Source of the DNA: Cytophagales bacterium
Lineage (GTDB): Bacteria > Bacteroidota > Bacteroidia > Cytophagales > Spirosomataceae
DNA length: 34,804 nt
Direction: 5' to 3'
Assembly (NCBI GenBank): GCA_013298025.1
Contig: JAAFJE010000035.1
Coordinates: forward strand, 1-34,804
Shown here: in pieces, positions 25,518 to 32,864 of the stretch
Layout of the letters: every line of letters starts with the position of its first letter
How positions within the stretch are numbered: the first letter of the stretch is position 1
The notes under the pieces: model-generated
What the model saw: the letters and a program-made list of their open reading frames with translations, nothing else
Databases searched by the model: none
Told to the model about the DNA's origin: nothing
Made by a program: the position numbers and the translations under genes

Positions 25518-26216
25518 ATGGCTAAGTTAACAAAGAAACAAAAAGAGGCTCTCTCAAAATACGACAAGTCGCAAGCGTACTCGCTTACGAAGGCGGCTGA
25601 GATTTTGAAAGAGATTTCATATACGAAATTCGATGCTTCAGTTGACATCGACGTTCGTTTGGGTGTTGACCCACGTAAAGCAGACCAAATGGTTCGTGGT
25701 GTGGTAGCACTTCCTCATGGTACTGGTAAAGAAGTACGAGTATTGGTACTTTGTACACCAGACAAAGAAGAAGATGCTAAAGCAGCAGGTGCCGATTTCG
25801 TAGGCTTGGACGAATACATCCAAAAAATCGAAAAAGGTTGGACAGACGTTGACGTAATCATCACGATGCCAACTGTAATGGCTAAAATCGGTCGTTTAGG
25901 TCGTATTTTGGGTCCTCGTGGCTTGATGCCAAACCCTAAGTCTGGTACTGTGACTTTGGAAGTTGGCCAAGCTGTAAAAGAAGTAAAAGCTGGTAAAATC
26001 GACTTTAAAGTTGACAAAACTGGTATCATCCATACTTCTATCGGTAAGGTTTCTTTCGACCCTACCAAATTAGCTGAAAACGCACAAGAATTAATCAACA
26101 CTTTGTTGAAATTGAAGCCTTCTTCAGCGAAAGGAACTTACGTGAAGTCAATCAACTTGTCTTCTACGATGTCTCCTGGTGTTCAAATTGACAAAGCAAC
26201 AGTTAACGGTTTGTAA
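25518..26216 (+). CDS. rplA: 50S ribosomal protein L1
   Basis: Forms the L1 stalk of the large subunit and represses translation of the L11-L1 mRNA in bacteria where this is known. The 232 residues begin [12 protein letters not shown] and carry [30 protein letters not shown], the [18 protein letters not shown] signature and a [10 protein letters not shown] tail. An ATG four codons earlier is possible but the chosen start is the family start. A hairpin-filled gap of about 110 bases separates it from rplK. Confidence 0.98.
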   Translation: MAKLTKKQKEALSKYDKSQAYSLTKAAEILKEISYTKFDASVDIDVRLGVDPRKADQMVRGVVALPHGTGKEVRVLVLCTPDKEEDAKAAGADFVGLDEYIQKIEKGWTDVDVIITMPTVMAKIGRLGRILGPRGLMPNPKSGTVTLEVGQAVKEVKAGKIDFKVDKTGIIHTSIGKVSFDPTKLAENAQELINTLLKLKPSSAKGTYVKSINLSSTMSPGVQIDKATVNGL

Positions 26217-26218
26217 TC

Positions 26219-26752
26219 ATGACAAGAGAAGAAAAAGCAGCCATCATTGGTGAGTTGAGCGAAAAGTTCGCTGCTACTCCATACTTCTACATCACTGATA
26301 CCGGAGGGTTGACCGTTGCAGAAGTAAACGCATTCAGAAGACTTTGTTTCCAACGTGGTTTAGAATACCGTGTTATCAAAAATACTTTGATTGCTAAAGC
26401 ACTTGAAACTACAGGTGTTGACTACAGTTCTTTCAAAGGAACAGTATTTAAAGGTTTGTCGGGTGTGATTTTCTCTCCAGAGAATCCTAAATCTCCTGCC
26501 AAACTTATCAAAGACTTCAAAAAAGAAGCTGGTAAAGATAAAATCCGTTTCAAAGGTGCTTCTATCGAAGGTGGTTTATTCATCGGAGAAGACCAATTGG
26601 CAGCCCTTGAAAATGTGAAGTCTAAACAAGAGATGATTGGCGACATCGTTGGATTGTTGCAATCTCCTGCGAAAAACGTTGTTTCTGCTCTTCAAAGCGG
26701 TGGAAGCAAATTGGCAGGTATCTTGAAAACTTTATCAGAGAAAGAAGGATAA
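26219..26752 (+). CDS. rplJ: 50S ribosomal protein L10
   Basis: Base of the L7/L12 stalk that binds 23S rRNA and anchors L7/L12 dimers through its C-terminal helix. The 177 residues show the L10 N-terminal domain (MTREEKAAIIGELSEKF, GLTVAEVNAFRR, EYRVIKNTLIAKAL) and the Leu/Ala-rich C-terminal helix. It begins two bases after the rplA stop codon, so translation is probably coupled. Confidence 0.97.
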   Translation: MTREEKAAIIGELSEKFAATPYFYITDTGGLTVAEVNAFRRLCFQRGLEYRVIKNTLIAKALETTGVDYSSFKGTVFKGLSGVIFSPENPKSPAKLIKDFKKEAGKDKIRFKGASIEGGLFIGEDQLAALENVKSKQEMIGDIVGLLQSPAKNVVSALQSGGSKLAGILKTLSEKEG

Positions 26753-26827
26753 TTTTAGCCCAAGGCTTCCAAGTACAATAACGCATATAATAATCAAAAT
26801 CGTAAACAATTAAAATCTCTTAATAAA

Positions 26828-27208
26828 ATGGCAGATTTAAAAGCATTCGCTGAACAATTAGTAAATTTAACAGTTAAAGAAGTTAACGAATTAGCCGCTA
26901 TCTTGAAAGATGAGTATGGTATCGAGCCTGCTGCTGCTGCTCCAGTTGTAGTTGCTGGTGGTGGTGCTGGTGAAGCTGCTGAAGCTCCTGTTGAAAAAAC
27001 TGCTTTCGACGTAGTATTGAAAGCTGCTGGTCCTAACAAATTGGCCGTAGTTAAATTGGTTAAAGACTTGACTGGTCTTGGTTTGAAAGAAGCGAAAGAA
27101 GTAGTTGACAGCGCTCCAAAAGCTATCAAAGAAGGCGTTTCTAAAGAAGAAGCTGAAGGCTTGAAAAAATCTTTAGAAGAAGCTGGTGCTGAAGTTGAAG
27201 TTAAATAA
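26828..27208 (+). CDS. rplL: 50S ribosomal protein L7/L12
   Basis: Stalk protein that recruits translational GTPases. The 126 residues have the dimerising N-terminal helices ([20 protein letters not shown]), an Ala/Gly/Pro hinge and the C-terminal domain with [21 protein letters not shown] and [15 protein letters not shown]. In most bacteria rpoB and rpoC follow; here a strong terminator and an unrelated island follow instead. Confidence 0.98.
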   Translation: MADLKAFAEQLVNLTVKEVNELAAILKDEYGIEPAAAAPVVVAGGGAGEAAEAPVEKTAFDVVLKAAGPNKLAVVKLVKDLTGLGLKEAKEVVDSAPKAIKEGVSKEEAEGLKKSLEEAGAEVEVK

Positions 27209-27232
27209 TTAACGCAATATACAGTCCTTTTC

Positions 27233-27271
27233 AAAAGAGTCGTAGCACACCGCTACGGCTCTTTTGTTTTT
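27233..27271 (+). terminator. Terminator after rplL
   Basis: AAAAGAGTCGTAGC (27233-27246) pairs with GCTACGGCTCTTTT (27252-27265) with one G-T pair and a five-base loop, and is followed by GTTTTT. It can end the ribosomal operon. Confidence 0.85.
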
Positions 27272-27292
27272 AGGAGGAAATGGATTTCATGC

Positions 27293-27321
27293 GTAGCGTT
27301 GTGGCATTCCCACGGCGTTAC
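27293..27321. repeat. Wobble-paired palindrome after rplL
   Basis: GTAGCGTTGTGG and CCACGGCGTTAC surround CATTC. Nine pairs are Watson-Crick and three are G-T, so it folds better as RNA than as DNA. It may be a scattered intergenic repeat of the genome and lies near the left edge of the accessory region. The rest of 27,272-27,504 shows nothing recognisable. Confidence 0.5.
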
Positions 27322-27504
27322 ACTACAACTTTGATGTTCTAAGCCTTTGTGAGCGTTTTTACATACCAGCAAAAGCATACTATTTTTACCTCAATACATT
27401 GCTTGTGTGTAAATTATCTTGTTAATAATTCATTTGGTTTCTACTATTTTAATTTGAAATAATGCTAAATGTAAGTGTCTTAATGCCAAAATTAAGAGCG
27501 GCTG

Positions 27505-28851
27505 TTAATTATTTACTATAACCAGTAATTGAGGACTTTTTGCTCTGTACCGAAAATCATTGAGAATCAAAACAATAGGGGTATCATTTGGAATTGGGAA
27601 ATCATACTGTAGAGAAATCTCTTCTTCTCTGTTATTGCTATTAAGAATGAAACTCGATTCAATAATAGGTTCATATTCATTATTTCCTACTCTAATCTTA
27701 AAACATGAGGAGTGAGTTTGGTTAATAATTATTGACTCATATCCTTCATATTCAATATTTAAGCTTATTGTTTTAGTATCAGAATTGAAGCCAAATTGCA
27801 GTTTCATCTCAGAATAGTCAAATGATTCTCCATGTTTTTTAATATTCAAAAGCTCAATTACCAAATCGTCCATACCTAAAACATAAGGATTTACCTCATA
27901 CCATTTTCCACATTGGCGTTCGAGAGTTGGTTGCATTACTTTTTGTAACCATAAAGTATTCTGATAAGCCTTAATGATACGAAGAATAGCTTCCCATTCA
28001 TCATCTATTGTTTGAAAATTTTTATTGTAGTCAACCAATAATGCTTCATAAGCATTACAACCTACTTTTCTTAATGTTTTTTCATTTGTTTTTTTACTTT
28101 CAATTTGCTCGATACCACTCCCTTTCACATAATCAGGTACAATTGTTTTTAAATAATCAAACGCATCAAGAGTCTTCCCTTTGTTATGTTCGATCCATAA
28201 AAATGGAGTTGAGTTTTGCTCAAAATGTAAAATCAACCAAAATTCAAAAGCTATACAAGAATAAGCTAAATATATTTCATCCTTTTTATATATATGATAT
28301 TCTTTATCAAAATCAGCAAACTCTTTCTTTTTGTGAGGAGTGTAATGATGTATTAAATCCCAGAATTCAACTATTTCTTCGGTAGTAATTACCGTTTTCA
28401 GCCATTGAAGATAATCATAAATGGACAAAAAATATCGATTGCTATCTGAAATATATCCAGATTTAAGTTTTTGTAAGATGTGATTTTGATGTTCATTTTT
28501 TATAAGGTTCTCAGACTCAAAAAATGGAGTACTATTTTCTTCTAAAATGAAAGCATTTCTTTTATCATTATCAGAAACTATCCAAATTTTGGTGTAATTA
28601 TATTTTGCTTTTTTTGATTCTTCAATGGCTTTTCCTAAGTTTCCAACCAATTGTATTTCTATACCTGCTAAATTATTTTTTAGCCAAGGGTTTTCTTTTA
28701 TTCCTTGGAAATAACTTTCCTCTGTTTCTCCTTCAACTAATAGCAAAATATTTTTACCAAGTATATGTGGACTTTTTTCTTCTATTAGTCCTTCTTCCAC
28801 TGTTAAATATTTAGCCTTACGATTTTTATCTTTTCTACAATTACTTTTCAT
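27505..28851 (-). CDS. RloB-like TOPRIM protein with extra C-terminal domain (AbiLii-like)
   Basis: Second gene of an RloA-RloB type defence pair. The 448-residue protein has the TOPRIM-like RloB core: ILLLVEGETEESYFQGI with the conserved acidic residues at 40-44, WIVSDND with the D-x-D at 94-96, and AFEFWLILHFE (201-211), the hallmark block of RloB. NPYVLGMDDLVIELL (321-335) looks like the usual RloB end. About 105 further residues (344-448) form a beta-rich tail I cannot place. The ATG at 28851 is chosen because it overlaps the RloA gene by 11 bases and is followed by family-like sequence. RloB-type proteins act as toxic effectors with their ATPase partner in abortive infection (AbiL); that role is inferred here. 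Confidence 0.82.
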   Translation of the reverse strand: MKSNCRKDKNRKAKYLTVEEGLIEEKSPHILGKNILLLVEGETEESYFQGIKENPWLKNNLAGIEIQLVGNLGKAIEESKKAKYNYTKIWIVSDNDKRNAFILEENSTPFFESENLIKNEHQNHILQKLKSGYISDSNRYFLSIYDYLQWLKTVITTEEIVEFWDLIHHYTPHKKKEFADFDKEYHIYKKDEIYLAYSCIAFEFWLILHFEQNSTPFLWIEHNKGKTLDAFDYLKTIVPDYVKGSGIEQIESKKTNEKTLRKVGCNAYEALLVDYNKNFQTIDDEWEAILRIIKAYQNTLWLQKVMQPTLERQCGKWYEVNPYVLGMDDLVIELLNIKKHGESFDYSEMKLQFGFNSDTKTISLNIEYEGYESIIINQTHSSCFKIRVGNNEYEPIIESSFILNSNNREEEISLQYDFPIPNDTPIVLILNDFRYRAKSPQLLVIVNN

Positions 28852-30187
28852 ATTGAAGTTCAAGGCTTTGATAAAGAGAAGACTTATTGATATTAGGTAT
28901 TGCTTCAAACTCACCACGTAAATATCTTTTAGAGTTTGCAACATCACCCCTTAATCCTCGAATATCGGAGATTGCATAGATTTCAGTTGCTCCTATGAAA
29001 TCTTTTTGAACTAAATTAATTTGGTCATCATCAAGTATATCTAATAGGGTAATATCATGCGTAGTAAAGATAAGTTGTGACCCTTTAGTGTTTACTTTAG
29101 GGTTTGCTAATAATGAAATTAATGTTTGTGTTAAATAAGGATGAAAGCTTTTATCAAATTCATCAACAACCATTAGACTACCTGATTTTATCAATTGGAT
29201 TAAATCAGAAAACACAGCTATAAATTTTTGAGTACCTTCTGATTCTTCTTTTAGAGAAATGTTACGAGTTCCAATCTCATTTGTACCGTTGAAAAGTCTA
29301 TGAACAGCTTGCATTTCCATTTTTAAAGCATCGACTAAATCGTCACGTTTCTTTTTTTCTGTATCTGATAGTTCATTTTCAGATGTATTTTCAAAAATAA
29401 TATTTTTAGGTAATTTGTCTGATTTTGAAGAAGTTAATTCTAATACTCCTGTGTCAATATTTCTAAGAGCATTATTTAATATTTTCATATCAGTGCTGTT
29501 TTTTTCACTCGCTACCTTTACAAAAAACTTTGTTTGAATATCATTGTATCCTTCAGTAAAATCGCTAATACGGAAACCTGATTTAAAAAAATGAAAAATT
29601 GGGTCTAAAAATGTATTATTTTCATTAATAGATTTGGAAAGAAAAAGAACATTGGTTCGAGTACGTTCTTCTATTGGCTTACGTAAACCTTTAAAATCAG
29701 ATCCATAAGAAATGGGTTGATTTGCATGACGAGTATAGAGCTTTCTTGTTGTCGTTTTGCCAGTTTCTGTTGTAATATAATAGTGTAATTCTTCTTTTAA
29801 AACCTCGTCTTTATTAAACTCTATAATGTACAAGTACCTTTTATTATCATTCGCTAGAAAATCTATTTCAAATAAAGTTGGAGCTTGAACGTAATTAGTA
29901 TCAAAGATGAAAGTTTCATTTGCTAGTAACTTATCGCCTTGAGTAAAGCGATGGGAATTTAAGACAAGCCATTCAATTGCTTTGAAAGCTTTTATTATAT
30001 TTGATTTACCAGCACTATTTTTCCCATAAATAGCTGAGAGTGTTAGTAAATTTAGGTTTTTATACTGAGGAATATTAAATAATGAGTTCTTCCTTTCTAC
30101 AACTTTTACTCGTTCTGAGGGGAGCATAGATAAAGTTTGTCGCTCTTTTATAGAACGGAAATTTGTTACTGAGAATTCAATCAACAT
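28841..30187 (-). CDS. RloA-like AAA15/AAA21 ATPase (AbiLi-like)
   Basis: ATPase of the ABC/SMC-like AAA15 group, 448 residues. Walker A is GKNSAGKS (55-62) after MLIEFSVTNFRSI, the signature-like segment is EESEGTQKF, Walker B is LMVVDEFDKSFHP and the H-loop is FTTHD. An inserted helical region (about residues 170-290) lies between the ATP-binding halves. Such proteins serve as sensors or regulators in OLD-like, AbiL, PARIS and related systems. The coupled downstream RloB gene identifies the pair as RloAB/AbiL-like. The start codon lies two bases from a long perfect palindrome that overlaps the promoter region. The A+T-rich codon use differs from the ribosomal genes next door, which suggests transfer. 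Confidence 0.85.
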   Translation of the reverse strand: MLIEFSVTNFRSIKERQTLSMLPSERVKVVERKNSLFNIPQYKNLNLLTLSAIYGKNSAGKSNIIKAFKAIEWLVLNSHRFTQGDKLLANETFIFDTNYVQAPTLFEIDFLANDNKRYLYIIEFNKDEVLKEELHYYITTETGKTTTRKLYTRHANQPISYGSDFKGLRKPIEERTRTNVLFLSKSINENNTFLDPIFHFFKSGFRISDFTEGYNDIQTKFFVKVASEKNSTDMKILNNALRNIDTGVLELTSSKSDKLPKNIIFENTSENELSDTEKKKRDDLVDALKMEMQAVHRLFNGTNEIGTRNISLKEESEGTQKFIAVFSDLIQLIKSGSLMVVDEFDKSFHPYLTQTLISLLANPKVNTKGSQLIFTTHDITLLDILDDDQINLVQKDFIGATEIYAISDIRGLRGDVANSKRYLRGEFEAIPNINKSSLYQSLELQYEK

Positions 30188-30189
30188 CG

Positions 30190-30238
30190 CATATTGTGTT
30201 TAAATTTACCTATTATGTGTAAATTTAAACACAATATG
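30190..30238. promoter_or_regulatory. 20-bp perfect palindrome at the RloAB promoter/start
   Basis: CATATTGTGTTTAAATTTAC (30190-30209) is repeated exactly inverted at 30219-30238, with a nine-base spacer. The near arm ends two bases before the RloA start codon. Each arm holds TAAATTTA, one base from a -7 element, and a TTG lies in the far arm, so promoter and palindrome overlap. It could be an operator for a repressor, or an RNA hairpin that hides the ribosome-binding site. No regulator gene is adjacent. Confidence 0.75.
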
Positions 30239-30367
30239 TGTGAATTGCTAATGAAATTCTCAAGGTATTTTAACACTCAACACTTTTTGTTGTTACCAGT
30301 GGAGAAACTGGTAATTTCTTCATCTGCCTTGCTTCAAACCTTTTGTTTTTATCGCTATCTCAATTAG

Positions 30368-30492
30368 CTTTACGGAAGTTTGACGATGCCCCCAGTATCG
30401 GTAAAAGCACACAACGAATTAGACAAAGCGGTAGATTTACCGCAGACCTTTTTACGATAGAAAAAGTGAAGAAATCAAAAAAGACAAAATAA
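30368..30492 (+). pseudogene. Remnant of an MmeI-like DNA methyltransferase C terminus
   Basis: One frame reads LYGSLTMPPVSVKAHNELDK followed by AVDL, close to the LYDPLTMPPxLxKAHxxLDKAVD block near the end of MmeI-like (type IIL) and related SAM-dependent DNA methyltransferases. Right after, a shift to the next frame reads ADLFTIEKVKKSKKTK and a stop, which resembles the family's final TADLF plus Lys-rich tail. The bases between (the usual RPQPF...LFELYEKY) are missing. The segment is therefore a deleted, frameshifted gene tail. Nothing of the catalytic domain remains upstream, and the preceding 30,239-30,367 shows only a small hairpin (TTACCAGT/ACTGGTAA at 30,293-30,314). Confidence 0.65.
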
Positions 30493-30545
30493 ATACTGCC
30501 TTGAGGCTGGTCGGGAGGCGAGTCTTGGATAAAAAATAGATAGCA

Positions 30546-30980
30546 ATGATTTCAGATAGAAATGAACTTGTAAGTGTTGCCCTGAATTGGGAGAAAAAAT
30601 ATGGTGTAATGCCTTCTATTACATCTACTATATCAGAGTATGATGCTGTTCTTTTGCTTGGAGTAGATGAAAAAGACATTAGCTCAATTTTGAATATGCC
30701 CAATAAAACAGCCGTTACAAAAGGCTTTGATTTTAAATACAATGGAATTAGATACCAAGTCAAAGCAAATCGCCCAAGTGGCAAAAAAGGAAGTAAGGTT
30801 TCAAAAGTGGCAAATGCAAGTAATTTAGAATGGGATTTTTTAATATGGATTTTGTACAACACAAAATTTGAAATAGAGGAAGCTTGGATTTGGGACGTAA
30901 AACAATATGCAACTAGATTTCCAGACTTAAAACAACGCATTCATCCTGATCATATTAGAGAGGGAGCAAAATTGTATTAA
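30546..30980 (+). CDS. Small PD-(D/E)XK-like protein, likely restriction-associated
   Basis: A 144-residue protein whose middle reads GFDFKYNGIRYQVKANRPSG (D62, Q71, K73). A G-x-D strand, a turn and then Q-x-K is the arrangement of PD-(D/E)XK nuclease cores in which Gln replaces Glu. The rest is a helical N terminus (LNWEKKYGVMPSITSTISEYDA) and a Trp-rich region (WDFLIWILYN, EEAWIWDV). I recall similar conserved uncharacterised proteins next to restriction-modification genes but cannot name the family with certainty. It follows the decayed methyltransferase tail by 54 bases, so it may be the surviving nuclease or accessory part of that system. Confidence 0.65.
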   Translation: MISDRNELVSVALNWEKKYGVMPSITSTISEYDAVLLLGVDEKDISSILNMPNKTAVTKGFDFKYNGIRYQVKANRPSGKKGSKVSKVANASNLEWDFLIWILYNTKFEIEEAWIWDVKQYATRFPDLKQRIHPDHIREGAKLY

Positions 30981-30993
30981 TCACACTACATTC

Positions 30994-31025
30994 AGCCATT
31001 GCCTGTGTTTTCACTGGCAATGGCT
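30994..31025. repeat. Hairpin after the small PD-(D/E)XK gene
   Basis: AGCCATTGCC and GGCAATGGCT form a perfect 10-bp stem, extended by GTG/CAC around a TTTT loop. No T-run follows, so it is a weak terminator at best. Confidence 0.6.
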
Positions 31026-31090
31026 CTACGCCCCACGTTGAAGTCCCCCCACAAAATTGTCAGAACCAACAGCTACAAATTTGTTTAAAC

Positions 31091-31274
31091 TTGCCACAGC
31101 TTGCAGGAAGGAAACATCATTCGTTTTTTTCTTGCCACAGCTTGCAGGAAGGAAATATCGTTTGTTATTTAGTTGTCGCAGGTTGCAGGAAGGAAATATC
31201 ATTCGTTTTTTTCTTGCCACAGTTTGCAGGAAGGAAACATCGTTTGTTATTTTCTTGCCACAGCTTGCAGGAAG
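31091..31274. repeat. 41-bp tandem repeat, about 4.5 copies
   Basis: Units start at 31091, 31132, 31173, 31214 and 31255 (the last partial). The common core is TTGCCACAGCTTGCAGGAAG followed by GAAA. Units 1 and 3 share one tail type (ATCATTCGTTTTTTTC) and units 2 and 4 another (ATCGTTTGTTATTT), so copies alternate as an 82-bp double unit. The period is not a multiple of three; short ORFs across it are not genes. Confidence 0.9.
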
Positions 31275-31276
31275 TC

Positions 31277-31661
31277 TAAAATACTCATGGCATGAATGAT
31301 ATTTCATTGGGAGAAGGGACAAATTCCTGTCATTCATGCCATGAGTGGCAAGGTAAAATACTCATGGCATGAATGATATTTCATTGAGAGAAGGGACAAA
31401 TCTCTGTCATTCATGCCATGAGTGGCAAGGTAAAATACTCATGGCATGAATGATATTTCATTGGGAGAAGGGACAAATTCCTGTCATTCATGCCATGAGT
31501 GGCAAGGTAAAATACTCATGGCATGAATGATATTTCATTGGGAGAAGGGACAAATCTCTGTCATTCATGCCATGAGTGGCAAGGTAAAATACTCATGGCA
31601 TGAATGATATTTCATTGAGAGAAGGGACAAATTTCTGTCATTCATGCCATGAGTGGCAAGG
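31277..31661. repeat. 77-bp tandem hairpin repeat, five copies
   Basis: Units begin at 31277, 31354, 31431, 31508 and 31585. Each holds a perfect 17-bp inverted repeat (ACTCATGGCATGAATGA with its complement) around a 30-base loop and a short linker (GGCAAGGTAAAAT). The only visible differences are within a four-base pair set in the loop: GGGA/TTCC, GAGA/TCTC, GGGA/TTCC, GGGA/TCTC and GAGA/TTTC. All of these can pair with G-T allowed. The copies are full repeats with no unique spacers, so this is not CRISPR. Confidence 0.93.
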
Positions 31662-31754
31662 GCATGAAGCCTGCTATAAGCAACAAAATCGCCGAAGTGT
31701 TAGATTAAGAACTCAAATAAAAATATTAACTTACAATACTAAAATTTGAGCAAA

Positions 31755-31835
31755 ATGACGAAAAAAAGCTATTCTAACTTTACTCATCACAGCACTATAA
31801 AACAGACGTTTAAAATGAAATATGTAGCCCAATAG
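31755..31835 (+). CDS. 26-residue ORF abutting the DUF3883 gene
   Basis: ATG at 31755 gives a 26-residue basic peptide rich in Lys, Ser and Thr, and its TAG stop touches the ATG of the DUF3883 gene with no gap. It may be a small coupled gene, an upstream leader peptide, or the stub of a deleted gene. Just before it (31,662-31,709) a frame reads MKPAISNKIAEVLD and stops, which looks like another gene tail. Confidence 0.3.
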   Translation: MTKKSYSNFTHHSTIKQTFKMKYVAQ

Positions 31836-32609
31836 ATGGAAAAGAAAGGGAATAAACACGCAAACTACGAGATACTTAACCTTATAGGCTATGGCTTGTC
31901 TAAATTTAATGATGAATTTATAAAAGCATTTGGATTTAACACGAAAACGGCTTTCTATAAATATTGCGTAGCAATCGGGATTTCAGATACGGTTGGAACA
32001 GTAAAAAATAGAATGGATTTATTTGATTGTTTTTTTCCAGACAATAGTAGAAAAGGCTGGTGGCAAAAAGGCGATGCCTATATCCATAGAAAGCTATTGA
32101 TTGATAGCCTTTTCGGAAACGAAACTGTTACAGGATATTCAAATATTGTAAAACTGTATTTGAAAGAAAATTATAAAGTACAAGAGCTTGATGTAGAAGT
32201 CAAACCTATTGTAAAATCAAGATTTAAGAAATTGCAGGAAACAGGTTTAGAAGCCGAATTATATTTTATGAACAATTTTAATACAATAGAACATTTTAAA
32301 GATGGTTTCTTAGAAGATGCGAGATTGTTTGGAGATGGTTATGATTTTCAAATTAGTGTAAATGAACATTTGTATTTAGCAGAGATAAAAGGAATTAGAG
32401 AAAAAAAAGGAAGGTTTAGAATGACTGAAAATGAATATAATAAAGCATTAGAATATAAAAATGATTATTTTATTACTTTGGTTTTGAATATGAATGATTT
32501 ACCCACTTTTTTGACTATTGAAAATCCAGTGAATAATCTCAAGTTTAAGAAAGAAGAAAGGGTATCGAAGCCCATAATTGAATACCATTTAATAAATGAG
32601 ATATGTTGA
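31836..32609 (+). CDS. DUF3883-domain protein, PD-(D/E)XK nuclease-like
   Basis: A 257-residue protein. The C-terminal part is a DUF3883-like nuclease fold: GDGYDFQIS (D170), LYLAEIKG with the E-x-K pair (E183, K185), then GRFRMTENEYNKALEY and YFITLVLN, the usual series of this domain. The N-terminal 130 residues are helical (NLIGYGLSKFNDEFIKAFGF) and unplaced, perhaps a DNA-binding or partner module. DUF3883 domains are frequent in restriction and defence proteins, which suits the neighbourhood; cleavage by this protein is inferred. The gene starts right behind a 26-codon ORF and overlaps the next ORF by seven bases, so the three may be translated together. Confidence 0.75.
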   Translation: MEKKGNKHANYEILNLIGYGLSKFNDEFIKAFGFNTKTAFYKYCVAIGISDTVGTVKNRMDLFDCFFPDNSRKGWWQKGDAYIHRKLLIDSLFGNETVTGYSNIVKLYLKENYKVQELDVEVKPIVKSRFKKLQETGLEAELYFMNNFNTIEHFKDGFLEDARLFGDGYDFQISVNEHLYLAEIKGIREKKGRFRMTENEYNKALEYKNDYFITLVLNMNDLPTFLTIENPVNNLKFKKEERVSKPIIEYHLINEIC

Positions 32610-32860
32610 TTAATAACTATAAAGTAACGAAATCTATTTTTATTAAAAAGCAAGAGCTAAGAATCGTAGTTTTTTCTTCAAAAGAGAAAATAGAATACAT
32701 TTTCACAGGGGAAGAAGTGTTTTCGGGAGATTATTGGAATTCAATTTTTATTGGTAACGAATTGTTTGATTTGAATTTATGTAAATACCCAAATCATAGA
32801 TTATCTCTTTATCGGGTAAATAATAATATCGCAGATTTTGAAAATATGATTCGTCTTTGA
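32603..32860 (+). CDS. Hypothetical 85-residue protein, coupled to the DUF3883 gene
   Basis: Starts within the last codons of the DUF3883 gene (ATGTTGA overlap), which suggests translational coupling. The protein is rich in beta-forming stretches (LRIVVFSSKEKIEYIF, WNSIFIGNELFDLNL) and has no known motif that I recognise. It ends about where the truncated NgoFVII-type gene begins, so its C terminus may itself be a product of the rearrangement. It could be an immunity or accessory partner of the nuclease-like protein, but nothing shows this. Confidence 0.5.
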   Translation: MLINNYKVTKSIFIKKQELRIVVFSSKEKIEYIFTGEEVFSGDYWNSIFIGNELFDLNLCKYPNHRLSLYRVNNNIADFENMIRL

Positions 32861-32864
32861 AAAG

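Noticed and set aside
27505-30187. PARIS (AriA-AriB) system
   Set aside because: The ATPase class is similar, but the partner carries the RloB block AFEFWLILHFE rather than the DUF4435-type AriB features, so RloAB/AbiL fits better.
31026-31337. ORFs on both strands across the 41-bp repeat
   Set aside because: They are created by the repeat, which has a period that is not a multiple of three, and they shadow each other.
31091-31661. CRISPR array
   Set aside because: Both arrays repeat the entire unit; there are no unique spacers and no cas genes nearby.
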